Assembly: GCA_964545385.1 (NCBI GenBank)
Contig: CAZJFG010000017.1
Location: 1 to 14,563, forward strand
DNA length: 14,563 nt
Direction of reading: 5' to 3'
DNA from: GCA-002780795 sp964545385
GTDB lineage: Bacteria; Patescibacteriota; Microgenomatia; UBA1406; GWC2-37-13
The position numbers and the translations under genes were made by a program. The notes beneath the pieces were generated by a model that was given only the letters and a program-made list of their open reading frames with translations, searched no databases and had not been told where the DNA came from. How positions within the stretch are numbered: the stretch's first letter is position 1; each line of letters opens with the position of its first letter. This document shows positions 6,872-12,364 of the stretch, piece by piece.

Positions 6872-7672
6872 TTATTTCCGGTATTGGTCGATAAGATTTT
6901 TTAGCTTTATTGTTTCTTTTCTTGGGTCTTTGGCAAAAATAATTGCCCGAGATAAGGAAATAATCAGTCCTTTTTTTTTGGAATTCAGGCCGGTTTGGAC
7001 AGTCTTTTTTACATCCCCGCCCTGGGCACCTATTCCCGGAATAAGAAGCGTCATGTCCCCAACAATTTTTCTTACTTCTTTCAATTCTTTTGGGTAGGTA
7101 GCACCAACCACCAACATACAGTTTTTATTCTTGTTCCATTTTTCAAATACGTTTTGAGCAACGATCTTATAGAGAAGTTTTCCTTTTATTTTTAAATTTT
7201 GAAACTCACCGCTGCCGGAATTTGAAGTTTTGCATAAAACAATAATCCCTTTGTCCTTATAATCCAAAAACGGTTTGATTGCCTCTTCGCCCAAATAAGG
7301 ATGAACCGTTAGCGCATCAACACCCAAGTAGTCAAATGCAAAACCAGCATATCCTTTGTTCGTATTGCCGATATCTGCCCGTTTGGCATCCAAAATAATC
7401 GGAATTTCCGGGTGTTTTTTCTGCAGATAGTCACAGGTCATCTCCAACTCTTCAATACCCTTTTTTCCACGGCACTCATAAAAAGCGCTGTTAGGCTTAT
7501 AACCACAAACTAAATCACTTGTAACATCAACAATTGCTTTGTTGAAATCAAACTGCGGATTTTTATGGGTTTTAATAGAAATAGGAATTTTTTCGATATC
7601 AGGATCAAGACCAATACAAACTAAAGAACCGTTTTTTTCGATAATTTTGTCTATTTTTTGTTGAAAGTTCAT
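6872..7672 (-). CDS. pyrF: Orotidine 5'-phosphate decarboxylase
   Basis: PyrF decarboxylates OMP to UMP, the last step of UMP synthesis, in the cytosol. The 266-residue TIM-barrel protein carries IGLDPD (20-25), the substrate Lys59 in GYKPN, and the catalytic DAKRADIGNT (95-104) with the Asp95-Lys97-Asp100 set, then PGIGAQGGD near the phosphate site and SRAI at the C-terminal end. The length fits the longer PyrF subfamily (about 270 residues) rather than the E. coli form. The frame is open to 7702, but the ATG at 7672 overlaps the pyrE stop as ATGA and gives the normal N-terminus, so I chose it. It is the second gene of the pyrE run. Confidence 0.95.
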   Translation of the reverse strand: MNFQQKIDKIIEKNGSLVCIGLDPDIEKIPISIKTHKNPQFDFNKAIVDVTSDLVCGYKPNSAFYECRGKKGIEELEMTCDYLQKKHPEIPIILDAKRADIGNTNKGYAGFAFDYLGVDALTVHPYLGEEAIKPFLDYKDKGIIVLCKTSNSGSGEFQNLKIKGKLLYKIVAQNVFEKWNKNKNCMLVVGATYPKELKEVRKIVGDMTLLIPGIGAQGGDVKKTVQTGLNSKKKGLIISLSRAIIFAKDPRKETIKLKNLIDQYRK

Positions 7673-8343
7673 ATTTGTTTTTTGGATATATTTTCCGCCC
7701 ATTTAGCCGGATTTTTAAACCAAAGATCTATCAAATTTTTTTCTTCTATTTTCAATAATTTTTTCTTGAATGCCTCCTGGATAATTATTTTTCCTGTTGT
7801 TAAAGCAATAAGTTTGATTTTGTTATCTGCCAAATTATTTTTGGAGATCTGAGATTCGTAGGTTGTTGTTGCAAGGCAGTAGGTTACTTTCCCTCCAAGC
7901 TCTCTGACCGTCTGAGCATTGTTGACAGAACTTGCCGCCGTTGATATATGGTCTTCAATAATTACCACCTTACTCCCTTTTTTTAGATAACCTTCCAACT
8001 TGTTACCTTTACCATAACTTTTTGTCGTCGGTCTGACGTATACCAACGGTAATTTTAACCTATAAGCGATGAGAGAGGCCTGGGGAATAGCTGCACTCGC
8101 CGTCCCAGAAATATAATCAATATTTTCTAAACCAATCTTTTCCTTGATAATTTTTACATAATAATCAACTATCTCTCGTCGAGCTTGAGGGTATGAAAGA
8201 ACAACTCGATTGTCTAGATAGATAGGGCTTTTAATTCCTGAAGTAAAAGTAAATGGAGGGTGAAAACGAAAGTTAACCGCATTAATTTTAATAAGAGTTA
8301 AAGCCGTCTTAACTGCAATTTTTTCAAATAAAAGACTTTCCAT
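7669..8343 (-). CDS. pyrE: Orotate phosphoribosyltransferase
   Basis: PyrE joins orotate to PRPP, giving OMP and pyrophosphate, and works as a dimer in the cytosol. The 224-residue type I PRTase has the substrate loop TFTSGIKSPIYLDNR (32-46), which matches the OPRT signature for orotate binding, the flexible catalytic loop RPTTKSYGKGNKLEG (104-118), and the PRPP motif VVIIEDHISTAAS (126-138). The motif is usually V-[IV]-[ED]-D-x-[IVL]-[ST]-T-[GA]-x-[ST]; Ala-Ala here replaces the common Gly-Gly or Ala-Gly, a mild variant. It is the first gene of the run and overlaps pyrF by four bases. Its promoter lies in the 30-base gap shared with the divergent zinc-ribbon gene, and a start codon at the mRNA end is likely. 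Confidence 0.94.
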   Translation of the reverse strand: MESLLFEKIAVKTALTLIKINAVNFRFHPPFTFTSGIKSPIYLDNRVVLSYPQARREIVDYYVKIIKEKIGLENIDYISGTASAAIPQASLIAYRLKLPLVYVRPTTKSYGKGNKLEGYLKKGSKVVIIEDHISTAASSVNNAQTVRELGGKVTYCLATTTYESQISKNNLADNKIKLIALTTGKIIIQEAFKKKLLKIEEKNLIDLWFKNPAKWAENISKKQI

Positions 8344-8350
8344 AAATCTA

Positions 8351-8365
8351 ATAATAATTTATAAT
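8351..8365. promoter_or_regulatory. Divergent -10 boxes for pyrE (-) and the zinc-ribbon gene (+)
   Basis: The 30-base gap 8344-8373 holds TATAAT on the plus strand (8360-8365), eight bases before the ATG at 8374, and TATTAT on the minus strand (8356-8351), seven bases before the pyrE ATG at 8343. Both predicted transcripts would start at or within a few bases of the start codon. Confidence 0.45.
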
Positions 8366-8373
8366 ATAAACAA

Positions 8374-8625
8374 ATGAGACGTGCCGAAATATTCAATCTA
8401 ACTTATAGCTGCGATCAGCCTTTTCAGATCGAAAAAATTTATCAAACCAAAGGATTCACCTATCCATGCCATACCTGCAAAACTCCAAATACCGCTTACC
8501 AATATGCGGTCATAAATGGGATTGGCGAACCTCAAGGCTCTATATACTACTGCGAAAAATGTAACCCTAATAATATAGAAGCCGTCCGTCGTCACTATTT
8601 AAAAAATATGGGCTATACCTACTAG
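8374..8625 (+). CDS. Small zinc-ribbon protein of unknown function
   Basis: An 83-residue soluble protein with two CxxC knuckles, CHTC (Cys32, Cys35) and CEKC (Cys60, Cys63), spaced 25 residues apart, the classic arrangement of a four-cysteine zinc ribbon. An additional Cys13 lies in the N-terminal part. No other motif is recognised. The start follows a perfect TATAAT by eight bases. The last 27 bases overlap the 3' end of pyrD on the other strand. The regular cysteine pairing and the own promoter argue that it is a real gene rather than antisense noise. It stands alone in orientation between pyrD and pyrE; a role in RNA or protein binding is possible but not shown. Confidence 0.7.
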   Translation: MRRAEIFNLTYSCDQPFQIEKIYQTKGFTYPCHTCKTPNTAYQYAVINGIGEPQGSIYYCEKCNPNNIEAVRRHYLKNMGYTY

Positions 8626-9516
8626 GTTTTTAATATTATTAGTTTTTTCTTTCTTCATATATCCTATAAGACCATTTTGGATTTCTTTGTATATTTTATA
8701 ACTCCGTAGATAGACAGCCGAACCGACGCCGACCAATGTCGCACCGGCCAATATCATCTCAACCGCATCCTGCCACTGCTCCACTCCCCCCGTACCTAAA
8801 ATGGGAATTTTCACCGCTTCATAGATCTCATAGATTTTGGCAACAGCAATCGGCTTAATGGCTGGTCCGGACACACCACCTTTTTTAGCACCCAATATCG
8901 GTTGACGTTTTTTGATATCAATAACCATTCCTTGAGAAACAGTATTTATAGCAGAAATAGCATCGGCTCCGGCTTGCTCGCAGGCTTTAGCCACTTCGGC
9001 AATACTCTCTACATTTGGCGAGAGCTTGGAAATTATTGGAATTTTATCTGCTTCTTTTTTGGCAAGTTTGGTCATTTTAGCCGCTGAGTCGGCTTTATTT
9101 GCAATAATTTCTCCAAACTCATCACCGACGTTTGGGCAAGATAAATTAAGCTCTATAGCAAATGGTTTTAATTCGGCTACCTCTGCGGTTAACCTTTGAA
9201 AATCTGTTGCTTTCGCAGCAAAAATACTGACAATTACAGGAACGTCATAGGTTTTTAAAAAAAGCTTAACTTGCTTTTTTGCTTCTTGAAGACCCGGGTT
9301 TCGCAATCCCACTGAGTTGATAAAGCCATGACCGTATTTGGCCACTCGGGGGATCGGATTGCCCTCCCTTTTTTCAACCGTAATTGATTTTAAAACAATA
9401 CAGCCTGCCCCAGCTTCAACTGCAATTTTGTGACCAGGAATGTCGTTGATAATTCCCGAGGGTAAAAACAAAGGGTTTTTCAATTTTTTTCCAAAAAGAT
9501 TTACCTCAAGTTTCAT
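8599..9516 (-). CDS. pyrD: Dihydroorotate dehydrogenase (class 1, PyrDB type)
   Basis: PyrD oxidises dihydroorotate to orotate with FMN. The 305-residue TIM barrel begins MKLEVNLFGKKLKNPLFLPSG, the standard class 1 N-terminus. It shows SITVEKREGNPIPR, INSVGLRNPG and the catalytic loop ELNLSCPNVG with active-site Cys127, which replaces the Ser of class 2 enzymes. FMN-phosphate motifs GVSGPAIKP and GTGGVEQW follow, and the end GAT-x-VGVGSAV is normal. The class 1B partner PyrK is not in this window, so the electron acceptor is open. The frame is open from a TTG at 9603, but ATG 9516 gives the family N-terminus and was chosen. Transcription probably starts near 9708, so the leader is about 190 bases and contains a strong terminator hairpin. 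The 3' end overlaps the zinc-ribbon gene by 27 bases. Confidence 0.92.
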   Translation of the reverse strand: MKLEVNLFGKKLKNPLFLPSGIINDIPGHKIAVEAGAGCIVLKSITVEKREGNPIPRVAKYGHGFINSVGLRNPGLQEAKKQVKLFLKTYDVPVIVSIFAAKATDFQRLTAEVAELKPFAIELNLSCPNVGDEFGEIIANKADSAAKMTKLAKKEADKIPIISKLSPNVESIAEVAKACEQAGADAISAINTVSQGMVIDIKKRQPILGAKKGGVSGPAIKPIAVAKIYEIYEAVKIPILGTGGVEQWQDAVEMILAGATLVGVGSAVYLRSYKIYKEIQNGLIGYMKKEKTNNIKNLVGIAHIF

Positions 9517-9635
9517 ATCCCAGTTTAAACTTAAAACTTTTAGTCCATTAGCTGGTTCGGTTTTTCTCAATTCATCAACTTCGTAAAAACAGCAACTTTC
9601 CAAAACAACTTTTTTTTCATATTTTTTTTTAGAGT

Positions 9636-9669
9636 AAAAAAAAAGAGAGCCTCTAGCTCTCTTTTTTTT
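9636..9669 (-). terminator. Orphan intrinsic terminator in the pyrD leader (candidate attenuator)
   Basis: GAGAGC (9645-9650) pairs perfectly with GCTCTC (9656-9661) around the loop CTCTA, and the stem is extended by eight A-T pairs (9637-9644 with 9662-9669). Both strands therefore carry a hairpin followed by a T-run. No gene on either strand ends here: pyrD leaves to the left and the DUF2294 gene to the right. On the minus strand it lies about 40 bases after the predicted pyrD transcription start, the typical place of an attenuator. Confidence 0.75.
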
Positions 9670-9714
9670 AAAGAAAATAACAATTTTTATAATAAATTAA
9701 CATTCTGAGAAAAA

Positions 9715-9743
9715 ATAATAGTAAGAAAATATTTCTTTGTCAA
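9715..9743 (-). promoter_or_regulatory. Predicted pyrD promoter
   Basis: On the minus strand a consensus TTGACA (9743-9738) is followed after exactly 17 bases by TATTAT (9720-9715). Transcription would begin around 9708, with a run of T between the -10 box and the start. It is the best -35/-10 pair in the window. Confidence 0.7.
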
Positions 9744-9757
9744 GCATAAATTAACAC

Positions 9758-9785
9758 TTGAATTTTATTTATATTTTCTTATAAT
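9758..9785 (+). promoter_or_regulatory. Predicted promoter of the DUF2294/MpsC-like gene
   Basis: TTGAAT (9758-9763), a 16-base spacer and a perfect TATAAT (9780-9785) point to a start near 9792 and a leader of about 85 bases before the ATG at 9879. It diverges from the pyrD promoter without overlap. Confidence 0.65.
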
Positions 9786-9803
9786 CTAAATAAGAATTAG
9801 TAG

Positions 9804-9877
9804 ACAGTAAAAATATCTCCATTTTCTTTCCCAAAGATCGTTTTACTGTAGACATGATTGATTTGCAAAGTAATTGA
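9804..9877 (+). promoter_or_regulatory. Structured leader with 7-codon upstream ORF before the DUF2294 gene
   Basis: ACAGTAAAA (9804-9812) is the exact reverse complement of TTTTACTGT (9841-9849), enclosing a 28-base loop. Right after it, an ATG at 9854 opens the seven-codon frame MIDLQSN, whose TGA (9875-9877) ends one base before the gene start at 9879. The word TAGACA occurs just before and after the stem. This arrangement may control or couple translation of the next gene; no known riboswitch class is recognised. Confidence 0.4.
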
Positions 9878-9878
9878 C

Positions 9879-10256
9879 ATGGAGAAAAATAATAAATCAA
9901 AAGGTCAAATCGAAGACCTTATCACAAAAGAAGCGATAAAATTCTATCTTGATGCTTTGGGAACAGGTCCAAAAGAGGCCAAAACCTATATCCTCGAAGA
10001 TATGGTAATTGTCCGCTTCCAGTGTAAGCTTTTACCAATAGAGCGGAAACTTCTTAAAACCCAGAACGGTCTTCATCTCGTAAAAAATATCAGAGAAATT
10101 CTCCATAATCTCACTGCCGATGACATGAAAAAGATAATTACCGAAATTACAAATCATGAGGTCGTCAGCATCCATACCGATATAAGCACAAAAACCGGTG
10201 AGATTGTTGAGATCTTTGTTTTGAGCTGTAATTTCGAGAAAGAACTCGATTCATAA
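9879..10256 (+). CDS. DUF2294 / MpsC-like protein
   Basis: A 125-residue soluble protein whose order of motifs matches DUF2294: an N-terminal KGQIEDLI helix, a GTGPKEAKTYI segment, the strand DMVIVRF, KLLPIERKLLKT, and the highly characteristic SIHTDISTKTGE near the C-terminus. In Staphylococcus the family member MpsC belongs to a locus for bicarbonate or membrane-potential supply, but its own role is unclear and the partner genes mpsA and mpsB are not seen here, so I give no function. The frame is open from a TTG at 9858; the ATG at 9879 is preferred because family proteins begin shortly before KGQ. It has a good own promoter and a structured leader. No terminator is visible after its stop. 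Confidence 0.82.
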   Translation: MEKNNKSKGQIEDLITKEAIKFYLDALGTGPKEAKTYILEDMVIVRFQCKLLPIERKLLKTQNGLHLVKNIREILHNLTADDMKKIITEITNHEVVSIHTDISTKTGEIVEIFVLSCNFEKELDS

Positions 10257-10301
10257 AAAGCAGTCTGTAGAAATAAGTCTTGTAACTTTGTTACGTGATT
10301 A

Positions 10302-10351
10302 GTTGGACAGAATTCTTCAAAGATGAATCTTCATAATCATCTATGTCCAAC
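10302..10351 (+). promoter_or_regulatory. Hairpin covering the start codon of the small membrane protein gene
   Basis: GTTGGACA (10302-10309) pairs perfectly with TGTCCAAC (10344-10351), and inside it AGATGA (10321-10326) pairs with TCATCT (10337-10342). The 3' arm contains the last two bases of the ATG at 10343, so folding would hide the start codon. A smaller hairpin GTAAC-TTT-GTTAC lies just upstream at 10282-10294. The rest of 10257-10342 shows nothing else recognisable. Confidence 0.4.
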
Positions 10352-10513
10352 GATTTATTTAAAACTCTTGTTTGGATTTTTTTTATCTCAAATACGCTTT
10401 GCATTCTTATTCTAATAGAAACTCTTTTTTTCAAAAAATCATTAATTACCCTTTTTATTGTTATTTTTTTTACTATTTACTATCTCAACCTGAAGCTTTT
10501 TAAAAAAAGTTGA
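10343..10513 (+). CDS. Small two-helix membrane protein (56 residues), unknown
   Basis: An ATG-to-TGA frame of 56 codons encoding a strongly hydrophobic protein: MSNDLFKT, a first helix (about 9-30), a KKS turn (31-33), a second helix (about 34-50) and a basic tail LKLFKKS. The two-helix hairpin with a charged turn and tail looks like a real small membrane protein. It fills the space between the DUF2294 gene and tRNA-Leu on the same strand. The high T content of any AT-rich DNA can give false hydrophobic frames, so the call is tentative. Its TGA stop is also part of the extended -10 box of the tRNA gene. A possible -10 CATAAT (10332-10337) would give a start close to the ATG. Confidence 0.45.
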   Translation: MSNDLFKTLVWIFFISNTLCILILIETLFFKKSLITLFIVIFFTIYYLNLKLFKKS

Positions 10514-10519
10514 TATAAT
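10511..10519 (+). promoter_or_regulatory. Extended -10 promoter of tRNA-Leu
   Basis: TGATATAAT is a perfect extended -10 (TG-n-TATAAT). Transcription should start near 10526, nine bases before the tRNA. A weak -35-like CTGAAG lies 18 bases upstream. Confidence 0.65.
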
Positions 10520-10534
10520 TTAGTTGGATCTTTT

Positions 10535-10620
10535 GGGCGGGTGGCGGAATGGCAGACGCGCAGGTCTCAAAAACCTGTGAAGGCAACTTCATGAGGGTTC
10601 GACTCCCTCCTCGCCCACCA
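10535..10620 (+). tRNA. tRNA-Leu (anticodon CAA)
   Basis: An 86-base class II tRNA. The acceptor GGGCGGG pairs with CTCGCCC (one G-T), the D-stem is GCG/CGC, and the anticodon stem CAGGT/ACCTG encloses CTCAAAA, so the anticodon is CAA for codon UUG. The long variable arm GAAG-GCAA-CTTC is typical of leucine tRNAs, the T-arm is GAGGG-TTCGACT-CCCTC, the discriminator is A, and CCA is encoded. The convergent HAD gene runs 32 bases into its 3' half on the other strand. Confidence 0.97.
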
Positions 10621-11248
10621 GAATCCGCACCAATTCTCTTGGTTCTTCAACAAAAAAATCGGGTTTGTTTTCCATAAGTATTTTTTTTGTGTTCAAACCC
10701 CAGGAAACGCAGAGTATTTTTACGCCGATCTTATGACAGCTTTCAATATCCCGTACCTCGTCACCAACATAGTAAATGTCTTTTTTAGATAAATTGTATT
10801 TCTTTATTAGCTTCTTTAAAGCTTTGTCTTTCCCAAAAAGATTGCTTTCACTATAAACAAAATCAAATATTTCCAGCTCATTTGCCTTTAAAAATTTATT
10901 AATATTTTCTAAAGAATTCGAAGAAAGTATCCCTATTTGGCACTTCGATTTAAGACTCAAAAGCATCTCTTTTATTCCGGGAAAGGGTCGTATTTTATCC
11001 ATATTTTCATTGAGTTCTTTTTGGGCTTTTCTTATGATAGAAACCACAAGTGGTATTTTCAACCAAGAGATTTCATACTCTTTCATTAGCTGTTTGTAGG
11101 ATTTTGACCTAAATTCTTGAATGATTTTTTTATCGCTAAGATTTGTAATCTTATATTCTCTGACTATTTCACTAACTTTTTTAAAATGAAAAGAAAGAGT
11201 ATCGGCGAGTGTTCCGTCAAAATCAAAAATTATAGTTTTATTTTTTAT
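10589..11248 (-). CDS. HAD phosphatase (phosphoglycolate phosphatase-like) without canonical start
   Basis: A HAD hydrolase of about 219 residues. Motif I FDFDGTLADT lies at the N-terminus, a helical cap domain follows, then motif II ILSSNS, motif III Lys in GKDKALKKL, and motif IV VGDEVRDIESC. This order and length fit the Gph/phosphoglycolate phosphatase branch; the substrate is unknown. The first ATG in frame is at 11086, after motif I, so a protein from there would lack the nucleophile. Between the in-frame stop at 11258-11260 and motif I there is no ATG, GTG or TTG, only ATA and ATT codons. I place the start at the ATA at 11248, which gives KNKTIIFDFDGTL, the usual distance to the Asp. 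The C-terminal GEEGVEPS is encoded by the complement of the tRNA-Leu 3' half. An assembly error that turned ATG into ATA is also possible. Confidence 0.75.
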   Translation of the reverse strand: MKNKTIIFDFDGTLADTLSFHFKKVSEIVREYKITNLSDKKIIQEFRSKSYKQLMKEYEISWLKIPLVVSIIRKAQKELNENMDKIRPFPGIKEMLLSLKSKCQIGILSSNSLENINKFLKANELEIFDFVYSESNLFGKDKALKKLIKKYNLSKKDIYYVGDEVRDIESCHKIGVKILCVSWGLNTKKILMENKPDFFVEEPRELVRILVGEEGVEPS

Positions 11249-11270
11249 ATTTATTATTTAAAATTTTTTA

Positions 11271-11813
11271 ATGCTAATAATATTGTTTTGTATTTTGATT
11301 ATCCTTTTTATTGTCTATTTATTTTCCAGTCCAAAATTTTCTCCTATCCCTTATTTTCCCACAAGCAAAAAGGATCTCCCACTTATTATAAAAGCACTGG
11401 GATTGAAAAACAATCAGACCGTTGTTGATCTTGGAGCGGGAAACGGCGTCGTCATCTTTGAAGCATCAAAAATCGCTTTTAAAAAAAAACTAAAGACAAA
11501 ATTTATTATGATTGAGATTAATCCCATCTTGGTTTTTGTTTTGCATCTCCGGCGATTGTTTTCTCCAAATAAAAAAAACATAAAAATTATTTATGGTGAT
11601 ATTTTCAAATCGGACTTTCTAAACTTTACCAACTTTGAAGACTTTATAACTTTTTATATTTACATTAGCCCCTGGCTCATCGACAAACTAATTAAAAATT
11701 TTAAATTAAAAACTGAAAATTTTTCAGTTGTCTCTTATATGTATCCTTCAAAAATATTAAAACCAAGAGAAAAAATAATTAACGGTTATCATCATATTTA
11801 TGTTTATAATTAA
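11271..11813 (+). CDS. Membrane-anchored class I methyltransferase (FAM173/AntMT-like)
   Basis: A 180-residue protein. Residues 2-20 are one hydrophobic helix, probably a membrane anchor. The rest is a short SAM-dependent methyltransferase: a PTSKKDL pre-motif, motif I VVDLGAGNG (51-59), an acidic strand end FIMIEINP, then IIYGDIF and the ITFYIYISPWL strand. This short fold with P-T near the start and a YIYISP-like motif recalls the FAM173 group of lysine methyltransferases, which modify membrane carriers in eukaryotes, also with an N-terminal anchor. The match is by eye only. The gene diverges from the HAD gene with 22 bases between the chosen starts and is followed after two bases by the PAP2 gene, so the two are likely co-transcribed. 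The substrate may be a membrane protein, which is inference. Confidence 0.72.
   Translation: MLIILFCILIILFIVYLFSSPKFSPIPYFPTSKKDLPLIIKALGLKNNQTVVDLGAGNGVVIFEASKIAFKKKLKTKFIMIEINPILVFVLHLRRLFSPNKKNIKIIYGDIFKSDFLNFTNFEDFITFYIYISPWLIDKLIKNFKLKTENFSVVSYMYPSKILKPREKIINGYHHIYVYN
11694..11721 (+). repeat. Degenerate heptamer array inside the anchored methyltransferase gene
   Basis: AAAAATT, TTAAATT, AAAAACT, GAAAATT in period 7, encoding NFKLKTENF. It is followed by a perfect inverted repeat ACTGAAAA-T-TTTTCAGT (11712-11728). Confidence 0.4.
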
Positions 11814-11815
11814 TT

Positions 11816-12364
11816 ATGATTGACGCTTTAACAACGGCCGACCAACAATTGACGATCGTAATAAGGAATTTTATTCCTCATAATCATTTTTTTGACTCTA
11901 TTTTTTCTTTTTTTTCGTTTTCCGGCGCCTCAATTTTCATCTGGCTTTTAGTTGTAATCTTTGTCATTTTAATTGAGGAAATTCAGCATCCAGGCATCCA
12001 AAAAACCGATCGGATCTTCGTATTTTATTTTTTTTTAAACTTTGGCCTTTCTTATTTTTTAAACGAATTTATTCTAAAAAATATTTTTCAGCGCCTCCGT
12101 CCAACTACTTTTAGCCAATTGCAACAAATTTCGGCCAGCTTTACCTGTCCCGTGGATTTTTCTTTTCCCTCAAGTCATGCTGCTACCGCCTTTGCCGCAG
12201 CCACAACACTCGCTCATTTTGATAAAAAAAGACAGTGGTTTTATTATTTTATCGCCTTTTTGATTTCTTTTTCGCGAATTTATCTGGGTTGCCACTGGTT
12301 TTTTGACGTGCTAGCCGGTGGTCTGCTCGGTTTTTTAATAAGTAAAATTATTTTATTTAAATAG
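11816..12364 (+). CDS. PAP2-family membrane phosphatase
   Basis: A 182-residue integral membrane phosphatase of the type 2 phosphatidic acid phosphatase family; relatives hydrolyse undecaprenyl pyrophosphate, phosphatidylglycerol phosphate or phosphatidic acid outside the membrane. All three motifs are present: KNIFQRLRP (Lys88 to Pro96), PSSH (118-121, with catalytic His121) and SRIYLGCHWFFD (Ser153, Arg154, nucleophile His160, Asp164). About five helices are seen, near 32-53, 66-86, 118-133, 140-158 and 164-180. Recycling of polyprenyl pyrophosphate for the surface glycan enzymes in this window is a reasonable guess but the substrate is not readable. It starts two bases after the methyltransferase stop and its 3' end overlaps dnaB by eight bases on the other strand. 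Confidence 0.9.
   Translation: MIDALTTADQQLTIVIRNFIPHNHFFDSIFSFFSFSGASIFIWLLVVIFVILIEEIQHPGIQKTDRIFVFYFFLNFGLSYFLNEFILKNIFQRLRPTTFSQLQQISASFTCPVDFSFPSSHAATAFAAATTLAHFDKKRQWFYYFIAFLISFSRIYLGCHWFFDVLAGGLLGFLISKIILFK

Noticed and set aside
7673..7702. PyrF start at 7702
   Set aside because: It would overlap pyrE by 34 bases; ATG 7672 forms an ATGA junction and the normal PyrF N-terminus.
9517..9603. Extended PyrD N-terminus from a TTG at 9603
   Set aside because: The extra 29 residues are not like PyrD, while ATG 9516 gives the standard MKLEVNLFG start.
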